From: Promethearchaeota archaeon | GTDB lineage: Archaea; Asgardarchaeota; Lokiarchaeia; Sigyniarchaeales; SOKP01 | Direction of reading: 5' to 3' | DNA length: 64,000 bases | Assembly: GCA_019058365.1 (NCBI GenBank) | Contig: JAHPZE010000011.1 | Span: forward strand, 1 to 64,000 | Shown: one piece after another, positions 50,533 to 60,274 of the stretch | How the letters are laid out: every line of letters begins with the position of its first letter | How positions within the stretch are numbered: position 1 is the stretch's first letter | The notes under the pieces: model-generated | The model's input: only the letters and a program-made list of their open reading frames with translations | Told to the model about the DNA's origin: nothing | Databases searched by the model: none | Position numbers and translations under genes: made by a program

Positions 50533-50852
50533 CAAATAAATACTTTGATTTTCAGAAAAATATTTAGAAATACCATTAAATTTTTATTTGTAAATATGTA
50601 ATTGAAAATTACATATAACATTGTGAAGTCTTTTTTATAATTATGGCAACTTTGCAAACTTTTGGTTGGCAGTGGCCTTGGTGTTGGCAATAAAGCCAAT
50701 TGCAAAGGATTCTATGTAATATTATTTTTTCGTTTTAATATTTTTCTTAATATTAAAATCTCTTTCTAAATGCGCATTAAACATATTGAATTCCAGTATT
50801 TTGATGACACACATCATAAGATGTGAAAAAATGAATATCAAAGGTAATTAGA

Positions 50853-52256
50853 ATGATAGATAATTTTAATGGAAGAATATTACTACAACCAAATGAAATT
50901 CCAAAGAATTGGATAAATATTTTACCAGATTTACCCTCTTCTATGACGCCCTTAATTAATCCGATGGATGGGAAACCCATTCCTCCTGAAATGGCATTTG
51001 CTATATTTCCAAAAGAATGTGTAATGCAAGAGTTCTCTTTAGAACCTTTTATTCCCATCCCTAAGGATTTGAGGGAAATTTTTGCCCGTACTTATCGACC
51101 AAGTCCACTACATCGTGCTTTAGGCTTAGAGAGAGACTTAGGTATAGAAGGAGATAGAATTAAAATATTTTATAAAAATGAGTCTTGTTCTCCAACGGGG
51201 TCACATAAACCTAATACTGCCATAACCCAAGCATACTATGCAAAAAAAGAAGGTACTGAAGAATTGGTTACGGAAACAGGTGCTGGACAGTGGGGATCAG
51301 CTTTGGCATATGGCTGCAATTTATATAGACTTAAATGCATCGTATACATGGTAAGAGCAAGTTTCATCCAAAAACCAGGCAGAACTATTTTAATGAGAGC
51401 TTTTAATGCTGAAGTACATGCTAGTCCTTCAAATCTCACTGAATCAGGAAATAAATTTTTACAAAAAGATCCCAAACACCCAGGTAGTCTAGGAATCGCG
51501 ATTTCTGAAGCATTAGAACATAGTATGAGAAGTGATAAAGCACGATATTCTCTTGGAAGTGTAGTTAATTTTGTGCTTTTACATCAAACAATTATAGGAC
51601 AAGAAGCTAAAATACAACTAGCGAAAGTGGGTATTAAAAAACCAGATATAATTATCGGGTGCATGGGAGGTGGTTCTAATTTTGGAGGCTTGATGATTCC
51701 GTTTATGAAAGATAAACTTAACGGAACAACTCCAGATATGGAATTTATTGGTGTAGAACCTCGAGCATGCCCTAGTGTTTGTAAAGGAGAGTATAGATGG
51801 GATTTTGGAGATTCTTCGATGAAAGGGCCGATAGTGAAGATGTATACTCTAGGGCATACTTTCGTGCCAAGCCCAATTCATGCGGGAGGATTAAGATATC
51901 ATGGAATGGCTCCTATTATTTCAATTCTATACAAAAACAAATTTCTCAACACAGTTATGCATCATCAAACTGAAGTAATTAACGCCGGTATTCAGTTCGC
52001 TAGAGCTGAAGGTATACTTCCTGCTCCAGAAACTGCGCATGCCATACAAGAAACAATTAATCAGGCATTGAAAGCTAAAGAAAACAATGAGAAAAAGGTA
52101 ATCTTGTTCAATTTTAGTGGTCATGGATTTTTTGATCTATTAGCTTATAAGGAGTTTATGGCTGGAAATTTAAAAGAATTTGAATTACCTACTAATGAGA
52201 TTCAAAGAAATTTAGATTCTGAAGAAATGCCCATAATCGATGAAACCAAATTTTAA
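50853..52256 (+). CDS. trpB2: Tryptophan synthase beta-like (TrpB2 type)
   Basis: YRPSPLHRALGLERDLGIEGDRIKIFYKNESCSPTGSHKPNTAITQAYYAKKEGTEELVTETGAGQWGSALA; GCMGGGSNFGGL. Confidence 0.93.
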   Translation: MIDNFNGRILLQPNEIPKNWINILPDLPSSMTPLINPMDGKPIPPEMAFAIFPKECVMQEFSLEPFIPIPKDLREIFARTYRPSPLHRALGLERDLGIEGDRIKIFYKNESCSPTGSHKPNTAITQAYYAKKEGTEELVTETGAGQWGSALAYGCNLYRLKCIVYMVRASFIQKPGRTILMRAFNAEVHASPSNLTESGNKFLQKDPKHPGSLGIAISEALEHSMRSDKARYSLGSVVNFVLLHQTIIGQEAKIQLAKVGIKKPDIIIGCMGGGSNFGGLMIPFMKDKLNGTTPDMEFIGVEPRACPSVCKGEYRWDFGDSSMKGPIVKMYTLGHTFVPSPIHAGGLRYHGMAPIISILYKNKFLNTVMHHQTEVINAGIQFARAEGILPAPETAHAIQETINQALKAKENNEKKVILFNFSGHGFFDLLAYKEFMAGNLKEFELPTNEIQRNLDSEEMPIIDETKF

Positions 52257-52333
52257 CAAATAATTTTTTTTTTAAAAATACTTGTTTTTTTAATCGATTA
52301 ATTAAAACTGAATTTGTATTAAAACTGATTACT

Positions 52334-53578
52334 TCATGGAAATAACCGAGCTATATGTCTATCGTAAATGTTTTCGATAATATTTGGAGTTATTATATAT
52401 TCATATTTTTTTAGGACTTCTATATATCGAGATCCCATTTCCCCAGCAATTTTATATCCAATATGCAGAAATTGACGAAAATTTGGATTAAAATCTTTAC
52501 AAGCTTCATCATGTTGTAAAACTTTAGCAAATTCTTCGCCAGTCCAATTGTTAACCAAGCTTGGATGAGGCAATTTATCTTTTTTGATATTTATCACAGT
52601 TCTATAAGGAAGATATAGCTCATCAAACCGAATATAAGCTTTATTATAAATTTCTTTAGCGATTTTCAGACATTCACCTCCAACAATGGCTAAAGTAGCT
52701 ATTTCTTCTAACCATGTAGTTCCAGACGTCTTTAAATGAACTCCAGTGTTAAATTTTTTAATAACATTATTAATAATTTCATAAATTGAGAATTTATCAC
52801 TTCCGGAATGAATGCTTAACTTTAAATTATTTGGCAAAGAGAACTCCTTTATCGAAAACTGAATAATCTCTATTAAATTCTCAAAATTTTTCGCAAACTG
52901 CTGAATGTTTCCCTGATAATCAATTCCCTTATAAAAGCTACCACAAAATCTAGGAGCAAATGTCTGAACGGGGATTTTTTCATCGGCTATAGCAGCTAAT
53001 ATAAAAAGTACTTCTATAGGTGTTTGAGGTTTACTCGATTCATCCATAGAGATTTCAATTATAAAGTTATTCTTACCCTTTTTTTCCTCAATTTTACGAT
53101 AAATCTTCCCAGCTTCTTTTATTGCGAGGAGATATTCTTCAGCAATAGAATATACCTGCTTTTCGTTAACATTTAAAGACTCTTTGATATTTAGAATTGA
53201 TATTTTTCTAATGTATTTTTCATATTTATCAGTAAAAGCTTTTAAGTCATCATTCGACGCTTTTTTTCCTATAAACTCTGCTACATCCAGTGTAAAAAAA
53301 TTACATGAATCAACATACGAATCCACATTAGAAAATCCTATGTGATCAGCATCAATATAATATTTACCCTTCCATTTTAATTCCTTTACGGCCTTTTGAG
53401 CTTCATTTAAAACATCTAGAGGTGTTGTTTTGGTAATTAAATGTTCTCTATGAGATTTGTTCCACACAGCAGCAAGGTCTACACCATTTTCTTCTGCTTT
53501 TATTATTGCTTTTAGTAGAGCTTTCCCTTGGCATCCAAATCGATCCCCTATGCCAATTGAATATTTTTGTAATTTCAT
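52334..53578 (-). CDS. Tagaturonate/fructuronate epimerase (UxaE)-like protein
   Basis: GIGDRFGCQGKALLKAI, YYIDADHIGFSNVDSYV, IEISMDESSKPQTPIEV, SIHSGSDKFSIYEII, HLKTSGTTWLEEI. Confidence 0.72.
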   Translation of the reverse strand: MKLQKYSIGIGDRFGCQGKALLKAIIKAEENGVDLAAVWNKSHREHLITKTTPLDVLNEAQKAVKELKWKGKYYIDADHIGFSNVDSYVDSCNFFTLDVAEFIGKKASNDDLKAFTDKYEKYIRKISILNIKESLNVNEKQVYSIAEEYLLAIKEAGKIYRKIEEKKGKNNFIIEISMDESSKPQTPIEVLFILAAIADEKIPVQTFAPRFCGSFYKGIDYQGNIQQFAKNFENLIEIIQFSIKEFSLPNNLKLSIHSGSDKFSIYEIINNVIKKFNTGVHLKTSGTTWLEEIATLAIVGGECLKIAKEIYNKAYIRFDELYLPYRTVINIKKDKLPHPSLVNNWTGEEFAKVLQHDEACKDFNPNFRQFLHIGYKIAGEMGSRYIEVLKKYEYIITPNIIENIYDRHIARLFP

Positions 53579-53620
53579 ATCAATTTGATAGGTAGTTAAT
53601 TTTTTTAAATGTTTACTCTT

Positions 53621-54259
53621 TCATGTAGTAAGAGCAATTTTACTTAATTTGTGATCTCTTTTTTCTTTTAATCTGTAAGAAAACCTTTCAAGATTTATAA
53701 GAATATTTTTTAAATTATATTTTTCCATTCTTTCTCTAATTGCACAAAATCCAGTACAATTTCCCCAATCAAACGGGGATTCACATTTATAACAAGTTTT
53801 TAAAAAACCATAAACATGATATAAATTTAACGAGGTTAATAAGAAATTTAAAATGATAAAACCAATTAGTAAGTTTGTTTTTCTTGAGTTTGGAAGTTCC
53901 ATTATCCAATAAAATAATAATGCCGCTCCAATCCCAATAATAAATTTCTGTAAAATCTTTAATCTTTTTCCCTTTATTAAATTTAAAGGACTTAGAAAAA
54001 ATGTTGTTAAAAAAATGAGACTTATTATAATAATACTATTAGAAGAAATTATATTGCTAATGTTTAAAATTCTAAATATCATGAATGCCAGAAATGCTGT
54101 AGGATATCCAATGAAACATCCGATACATAATCCTTGGTTTCCACATTTAATTACGTGGTTTTTAAATTTTTCACATTCTGGATGATGACTTAAAAAGAAA
54201 GGTAAAAAACTTTTTCCATATAATATTAATTTTTTCAATTTTCCTCGGTTTTTGCTCAA
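53621..54259 (-). CDS. Cys-rich polytopic membrane protein, unknown
   Basis: HHPECEKFKNHVIKCGNQGLCIGCFIGYPTAF... and C-terminal CYKCESPFDWGNCTGFCAIRERM. Confidence 0.55.
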   Translation of the reverse strand: MSKNRGKLKKLILYGKSFLPFFLSHHPECEKFKNHVIKCGNQGLCIGCFIGYPTAFLAFMIFRILNISNIISSNSIIIISLIFLTTFFLSPLNLIKGKRLKILQKFIIGIGAALLFYWIMELPNSRKTNLLIGFIILNFLLTSLNLYHVYGFLKTCYKCESPFDWGNCTGFCAIRERMEKYNLKNILINLERFSYRLKEKRDHKLSKIALTT

Positions 54260-54399
54260 ATTTTTTACTCCCTTTTAAATTAACAGCATCTATTTGCTCT
54301 CTTTTATAATTAAAATTAACTTATTTCATCTTTAATTCTATGTATTTTTTAAGAAAGTCTTTCCGAAAAATAAAGATTAATAAAAATATATATACCTTA

Positions 54400-54834
54400 C
54401 TAGAGATAGTTAAACCAATTAAACCAATTAAACCATTGAAAGAACAAGAAATAAAATAACAGGAAACAAACGAAATCAAATATCCCTAAAACTATTCCTA
54501 TCATTGCTATTGCATTATTCTCATCTCTGCCTATTCCAAGACCACCTAAAATTATTGCAGCTATTCCTAAAACAGGAGCGATATAAAAAGCACCACAAAA
54601 GATACCAATTAATGCGGAAATTACTGCTGCTATTCCATAATTATTATCTCCGCTGGAACTAAATGGTCGTTGATATGGCCGTGTTTGAATTGTCTGAGGC
54701 AGTCTCGTTATCTGTGGTTGCTGTAGAGGCTGTGATTGTGGAATTTCTGTTTCTTTTAGAATCTTTCCGCAATTTGGACATGCATTCCATAATTCTTCTA
54801 CTTCACTACCACAATTTGTACAATACGGACTCAT
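54400..54834 (-). CDS. Zinc-ribbon protein with hydrophobic C-terminus
   Basis: YCTNCGSEVEELWNACPNCGK, then TM segments; C-terminal FFQWFNWFNWFNYL. Confidence 0.7.
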   Translation of the reverse strand: MSPYCTNCGSEVEELWNACPNCGKILKETEIPQSQPLQQPQITRLPQTIQTRPYQRPFSSSGDNNYGIAAVISALIGIFCGAFYIAPVLGIAAIILGGLGIGRDENNAIAMIGIVLGIFDFVCFLLFYFLFFQWFNWFNWFNYL

Positions 54835-54943
54835 AATATTCTATTTTTTTGTTATTCTGAATATTAATATCTTGTTTTTTTATAATTAAATATTTAACTT
54901 CAAGAAAAGTTTTTCTAATAGAATGATTTAAAATTTGTATTAT

Positions 54944-56095
54944 TTACATTTCATGTCCTAACTCTAAAGTTTTATCTCTAATTTGAGAATTACTACTAAT
55001 TTTACAATTAGGTGCTATAATTGCTCTCTCTAGGACAACATTATCTCCAATTTCACAATTATTACAAATAATACTTTCTTTTATTAAACAACCCGCACCA
55101 ATTTTAATTTCATCCCAGATGACACTTTTCTCAATTACCGAATCTTCACCTATGGTTACATTATTTCCTATTGATGTTAATTCTTTAATTTTTACTCGGT
55201 TCTCTAACTGGACAAACTCTCCAAAACAAGCGGGTTTTTCAATCATAATGTTTTGTCCAGAGTTTATAATACCCATCACATAAATTCCATCATAATCAAC
55301 ACCGTTAGGTAAAATAGGCCATACATATTTACGTAATAAGTCCCAATTTGCCCATAAATAAGTAGTTGAATTTCCAGCATCCATCCAATAATAATTTTCA
55401 ACAAATCCATATAGATCATATTTATTTTCGAGGAGGTACGGAAAAACTTCGCTTCCAAAATCCATTAATCCTGTTTCATGAAGGATATTTCCAATGTCTT
55501 TACTAAAACAATAAATGCCCGTATTAATTATGTTGGTATGTAAAAAGAGATCTTCTCGTTGAGCCATACTACTTAAGTATAATTCCATGGGTGCTGGTTT
55601 TTCTAAGAAAAGATATATTTTTCGATTTTTATCTAACAATACAACACCATATTGAGAAATATGACTCTCAACAGTTTTCATTGAAATTGTTGCTAGCCCT
55701 CCTTTTTCAGAATGGAATTCCATGAACCGCTTCATGGGGAGATTTGTTACGATGTCTGCCATCGATACGACAAATTTTTCAGAATCGATTCGATCAGTTA
55801 AAAGCCTATACGCATCTGCGGTACCTCTACTCTCTTGAATCTCATATTCTAATTCTACATCTCCTAATCTGTCTGGAGTCCAAGTTTTTTTGATATATTC
55901 TCTCATTTCCTTTCCCTTGTAAGCTAATGCTAGTACAATGTGCTTAATATCTGCGTATACTAAATGTGCAATCGCATAATCAACCATAGGAACATTTGTA
56001 ACTTTTACAAGCGGTTTTGGAATTAAAGATGTCAAAGGCATTAATCGATTACCTTTACCTCCTGCTAAAACTATTGCAGACCATTCACGAGTCAT
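54944..56095 (-). CDS. Sugar-1-phosphate nucleotidyltransferase with C-terminal left-handed beta-helix
   Basis: AIVLAGGKGNRLMPLTSLIPKPLVKVTNVPMVDYAI; hexapeptide-type C-terminus (IGNNVTIGEDSVIEKSVIWDEIKIGAGCLI). Confidence 0.9.
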   Translation of the reverse strand: MTREWSAIVLAGGKGNRLMPLTSLIPKPLVKVTNVPMVDYAIAHLVYADIKHIVLALAYKGKEMREYIKKTWTPDRLGDVELEYEIQESRGTADAYRLLTDRIDSEKFVVSMADIVTNLPMKRFMEFHSEKGGLATISMKTVESHISQYGVVLLDKNRKIYLFLEKPAPMELYLSSMAQREDLFLHTNIINTGIYCFSKDIGNILHETGLMDFGSEVFPYLLENKYDLYGFVENYYWMDAGNSTTYLWANWDLLRKYVWPILPNGVDYDGIYVMGIINSGQNIMIEKPACFGEFVQLENRVKIKELTSIGNNVTIGEDSVIEKSVIWDEIKIGAGCLIKESIICNNCEIGDNVVLERAIIAPNCKISSNSQIRDKTLELGHEM

Positions 56096-56243
56096 ATTAC
56101 TCTAGTTTAAAAATTTATAAAGGAAAAATATGATTTTATCACAAAATTATTCATAATTAATAACATAATCAATAGATTTAAATCTAATTTTATTTGATTT
56201 AAAAAAGTTATTAATTTAGAGTATAAAGAACCATTGTTAATTT

Positions 56244-57476
56244 TTATTTAAGATACTTTTCTAATGATTCTCTGATTTCTTTTGCTGCTATATGAGGTAA
56301 TTTTCTTGCAACTCGCATATCATCAGCTAATTCAGCACCACCAATTACCTCATGAGGAATTATATCCGCAAACAAATGAAAATTAGCATCGTAACCATAT
56401 GGGCAGCTGTTAAACAAAATATTACGATTTTTATCGATTTCAATATCATCTAATGCTTGGAAAATTAATTTTAAACAATGAGCTAAATCTTGAATTTGAT
56501 TACTCTTCAATTGTGAAAATCTTCTTATATGTTCATTTGGATGAAATCGAATATGATAATTTCTCACAGGACTACCTGTAGTGTAAAATGTCCAGAATTC
56601 CGTTTCCAATATGATTCGATCAGAACCACCATGAGTAGTTTCACATAAATGGCATCTATCTCCCATTTCTTTAAAGGCCTCGAGATATCCTTCTAATCTG
56701 CTTCCATGACCATCCATATTTAAATCAATATAAACTTGGCTATGTATTCTTGGTTGAGAACCACCAACTTTAGTACCTATGTTGAAAAAGGGCATAACGG
56801 GAATATCATAATAATCTTTATTAATAGATTCTTCAATACAATATAGAATTGCTGCTTTCATTGAGAGAAAAATACCTGCTAACACATCCTCGGGTATTAA
56901 CTTGAAACATAATGAAGGATAAAAATTACGCGAAATAGTAACTAAATTAATTCCTTCTGATAATTTTATATGTGGAGGTAGGTTTTTCATTATATGCGCT
57001 TCAATATCTCGATCTATAATCCGTGCCATTGAAGGGTATCTATTTATTAGAGTTATTGCTTTACACGTATCTGGAATTCTTTCTATTCGATGTGGAGTTT
57101 CTGAGAAGGGATCATCTCGTTTTAATTCATCTTCAGTTATAATCATTGTAAATCCATCTCCAATAGGCATTCCCCAATCATCATGAGCAATCTTACCTTC
57201 AATTATTGAAGAAAAAACATCCTTAAATTTTGATACTGCTTTCTCTAAGCAATTATAAAATTGTTCTTCCTGTTCATCACTTTTAAATCCTTTTGGTCTT
57301 AAACCTCTAATTGGAGATATATAGGAATAATGACCATAAAATCTCATATGTTCTTTTCGAAGACCAAAAGCTTCTGATGTAATTTTTACTGTAGAAAGAG
57401 GATCCCATCGTTTAACTGGACAATCATATGTTGTTTTATCCTCAAAATTTTCTTTATTTATAATACCCCACTCCAT
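56244..57476 (-). CDS. Galactose-1-phosphate uridylyltransferase-like (HIT superfamily)
   Basis: Two GalT-like halves; GGSQPRIHSQVYIDLNMDG, CHLCETTHGGSDRIILETEFWTFYT, RNYHIRFHPNEHIRRFSQL. Confidence 0.72.
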   Translation of the reverse strand: MEWGIINKENFEDKTTYDCPVKRWDPLSTVKITSEAFGLRKEHMRFYGHYSYISPIRGLRPKGFKSDEQEEQFYNCLEKAVSKFKDVFSSIIEGKIAHDDWGMPIGDGFTMIITEDELKRDDPFSETPHRIERIPDTCKAITLINRYPSMARIIDRDIEAHIMKNLPPHIKLSEGINLVTISRNFYPSLCFKLIPEDVLAGIFLSMKAAILYCIEESINKDYYDIPVMPFFNIGTKVGGSQPRIHSQVYIDLNMDGHGSRLEGYLEAFKEMGDRCHLCETTHGGSDRIILETEFWTFYTTGSPVRNYHIRFHPNEHIRRFSQLKSNQIQDLAHCLKLIFQALDDIEIDKNRNILFNSCPYGYDANFHLFADIIPHEVIGGAELADDMRVARKLPHIAAKEIRESLEKYLK

Positions 57477-57701
57477 AAACTTGGGGTTGTAATGATCTGG
57501 GTTTTTTTTTTCTTCAGAAATTGAAACCTACCTCTTTACTTTTTTCAATTAGATTTTATAAAATATATTTCAATGGTATTTATTTTTTACTTAATTCCAT
57601 AATTATTAGGACACATATAACTAAAAAAAAATAAAAAAAAGAAAAGAGCTTTGTTTAGCTATATTATGTTAAATTTAACAAAGCCATAAATTGAAAAATT
57701 C

Positions 57702-57992
57702 TTAATATTCTAGTTTCTTAATGATCTTATATGTTTTAAATTCTCGAACGGGCTCATCCTTTTCATTTAGACGCTCAACTGGAACTCTAACATAATTTTC
57801 ATCATCAAATTCTTCAATTTCAGCTTCCTTATATTTAGCCATATTATCAGCTAGTTTCAACTCTCTAAGCAAGAAGTCTCTTACAGCTACTCTAATTAGT
57901 TCTGATCTAGAGGGATATAACCCATTTTCACCCACTAATTTTTCAATACTATCAATATACGATTCTGGAATGTTAACAGTAACAATTTTCAT
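57702..57992 (-). CDS. Ribbon-helix-helix (CopG/NikR-type) regulator
   Basis: MKIVTVNIPESYIDSIEKLVGENGLYPSRSELIRVAVRDFLLREL. Confidence 0.88.
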   Translation of the reverse strand: MKIVTVNIPESYIDSIEKLVGENGLYPSRSELIRVAVRDFLLRELKLADNMAKYKEAEIEEFDDENYVRVPVERLNEKDEPVREFKTYKIIKKLEY

Positions 57993-58400
57993 TTTTATAC
58001 ACCTTATAATATCTTAGATATGCCAAATTTAAAAATCGGCAAAATGACTAAAGCTTTTTTTAAACCAAACGCCTTAAACCACAATTTTTTTTATATTGTA
58101 TTGTATTACACATTAATATTTAAATGTTTTTTTTTATCGGATTAATATGTTTTAAGAAAGACTAATTTGTCATGTCTTAAATATTCCAAATATTATATCA
58201 ATGTATTAATTTTTAAAATATTTCTATACTCCTCAGATTTAAAGTCATTTTTGAATTTCATTTTCATATATAAAGGTGGTTAAAAAAATTTTATTTACTT
58301 TCAAATTAATAGAAAAAAACTAAAAAACCAAGCAATTTATTAAACAATTTTTATTTATTTAAATATTCATTAAAATTTCCTCAATTTAAATAACAAAATA

Positions 58401-58422
58401 TTTGAACAAATTTTTGTTCAAA
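58401..58422. repeat. Inverted repeat TTTGAACAAA-TT-TTTGTTCAAA
   Basis: Perfect 10+2+10 bp arms in a 700-bp AT-rich intergenic region. Confidence 0.5.
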
Positions 58423-58619
58423 CATATTTTAAACGAATATTGTAAATATTCTCTTACTTATTCAGGCAATAATAGAAATAAAACATACAGTAATACTTTT
58501 ATCTAACAAAATTTCTTGATAATCCAACTATTTCATAGTTTTTAGAATGTTATGATATTCTTAGCAAAATAAAAGAACGCCTTTAACTTTATTTCAAACA
58601 AATAATCTTAATTCAAATA

Positions 58620-58632
58620 AATTTTTATATAC
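58620..58632 (+). promoter_or_regulatory. Candidate archaeal TATA element (TTTTTATATA) upstream of 58697 gene
   Basis: AAATTTTTATATACAATCC about 65-75 nt before the TTG start. Confidence 0.3.
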
Positions 58633-58696
58633 AATCCATTGATATATTTATAATTGTCTATGAATCAAAATTATTAACTATAAAAAGGGAAAGATA

Positions 58697-60109
58697 TTGT
58701 CAGAACAGAAATTATTTCAAGTTTTCGTTAATAAAATAGAATTTGATCCCGCTGAATACTTAGTATCAAGCAAAGAGCATGAGCTTACTGATTTTCAGAA
58801 AAAAACGATCGAAAGTGCTACTTCTATAATGAAAGAAAATATAATTGGAGAAATTCAATCATTTGGAGGAAATCTCAAAACAAATGAAGAGAAGGTAAAA
58901 GAACTCGAAAATAAGGTTAACGAAGAATTAAAAAACGAGGAATATGAAGATTTAAAGAAAGATTTGAAGAATTACAGTAAATTATTACGGGAAATAATTG
59001 AAAAGACTTGTGTCGTAATAATTCCTGTAAAAGAAATGCCTTGGGTTAATGTATTATTTCGGACAATTCCTCGAATAATTTTTAACAAGAGATTAGAGCT
59101 TTTAGATAATGCAATTGCTTATTACGGTGAAATCAAATGTGTTATTTCACGCCCAACAATCTTTGGAAAAATGAAAGACGAAAAACCATTATTCGCACCA
59201 ATTATGGGACCTATTGATTTAGGGGGGTATAAACTGGATAAATCTCAAACAGATCCTAAATCTCAAATCTACTCTTATATAAGCGCAATAATTAATTCTT
59301 TTGATTCAATAATAACAAAAAACCATCTCGCAAAATATCATGAAGGTTATCAAAGACATGGTGATCCTATTTGTGATTTTTTAATGAAAAATAATGAATT
59401 AATGAATTCAATGGAAAAAGTCACTTCTGGTATCGAATCAAATCGACTTTCATCAGATATTGCTATCTTTAGCATAGCAATCCCTCACACTAATGAAAAG
59501 ACTACTTTATTATTAGTTACAGATGAAGGTAAAGATCCAAGTAAATATTCAAGGTGTTTTGAAGCGCTCTTAAGATTTTCTGCTGAAAGCTGTAATGTCC
59601 CAGCTCAACAACCCCAAACGCCTGGACAAGTAATTCCTCCCTCCCCTGGAGCAGTTAGAACTCCTGGGGGACAAGAACTTAAAACTTGGACAGCTAAAGA
59701 GTTAACAGAAGAAGCAGAAAAAAGAATGTCCTCTCAGCCAGATATTCCTACTTGGACTGAAGATGATTTAACAAAATTCGCAGGTGAGAGAGGAACAGGA
59801 TTACCTGAAGGAATGGAGTTCTGGACTGAGGAAGAATTGCAAGAATTATCAAAAAAGCGACAAGGGGGTTTAGATATACCTGAATGGAAATTAGATGATA
59901 ACATGAGAGAATGTACTAAATGTGGTTATAGTTTAAGACCTGGATGGAGCAGATGTCCTGTTTGCGAGACTCCAGTAGGTGCTAAGCCAGAATCAGAACC
60001 CATTGAGCAGCCCATTCCAGAACTAAGTGAAGATTCAGAAGAACAGCCTGTTGAAAAGACAGAAGAAGATCTTTCACAGGATAATGAGGACGAAAAAGTG
60101 GATCAATAA
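58697..60109 (+). CDS. Multidomain protein with repeated WTxEEL linker motifs and C-terminal zinc ribbon (TTG start)
   Basis: N-terminal helical domain; linker TWTAKELTEE / TWTEDDLTKF / FWTEEELQEL; CTKCGYSLRPGWSRCPVCETPVG; acidic tail. Confidence 0.7.
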   Translation: MSEQKLFQVFVNKIEFDPAEYLVSSKEHELTDFQKKTIESATSIMKENIIGEIQSFGGNLKTNEEKVKELENKVNEELKNEEYEDLKKDLKNYSKLLREIIEKTCVVIIPVKEMPWVNVLFRTIPRIIFNKRLELLDNAIAYYGEIKCVISRPTIFGKMKDEKPLFAPIMGPIDLGGYKLDKSQTDPKSQIYSYISAIINSFDSIITKNHLAKYHEGYQRHGDPICDFLMKNNELMNSMEKVTSGIESNRLSSDIAIFSIAIPHTNEKTTLLLVTDEGKDPSKYSRCFEALLRFSAESCNVPAQQPQTPGQVIPPSPGAVRTPGGQELKTWTAKELTEEAEKRMSSQPDIPTWTEDDLTKFAGERGTGLPEGMEFWTEEELQELSKKRQGGLDIPEWKLDDNMRECTKCGYSLRPGWSRCPVCETPVGAKPESEPIEQPIPELSEDSEEQPVEKTEEDLSQDNEDEKVDQ

Positions 60110-60274
60110 TATCATTTATACTTTTTTGTTTACTTACTCAATAGCAAAAGATTGATTGCCTTTCATATTTTAAACCAAAAACTTTAAAAGTAATTAGAAT
60201 CAGCAAGATTCCAAACTTTTTTTAAGGTAGTTTTATTTTCAAACTTATAGGAATTAAGAATTCGAGAAATTTAA

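Noticed and set aside
50487-50705. 72-aa minus-strand ORF overlapping MITE copy B
   Set aside because: Low complexity and spans repeat and hairpin; not protein-like.
50767-50785. GCGCATTAAACATATTG as a third MITE end
   Set aside because: Only a short match to the terminal repeat and no core homology.
54412-54438. 9-bp tandem repeat TTAAACCAA
   Set aside because: Simply encodes the C-terminal WFNWFNWFN tail of the zinc-ribbon membrane protein; too short to call a repeat array.
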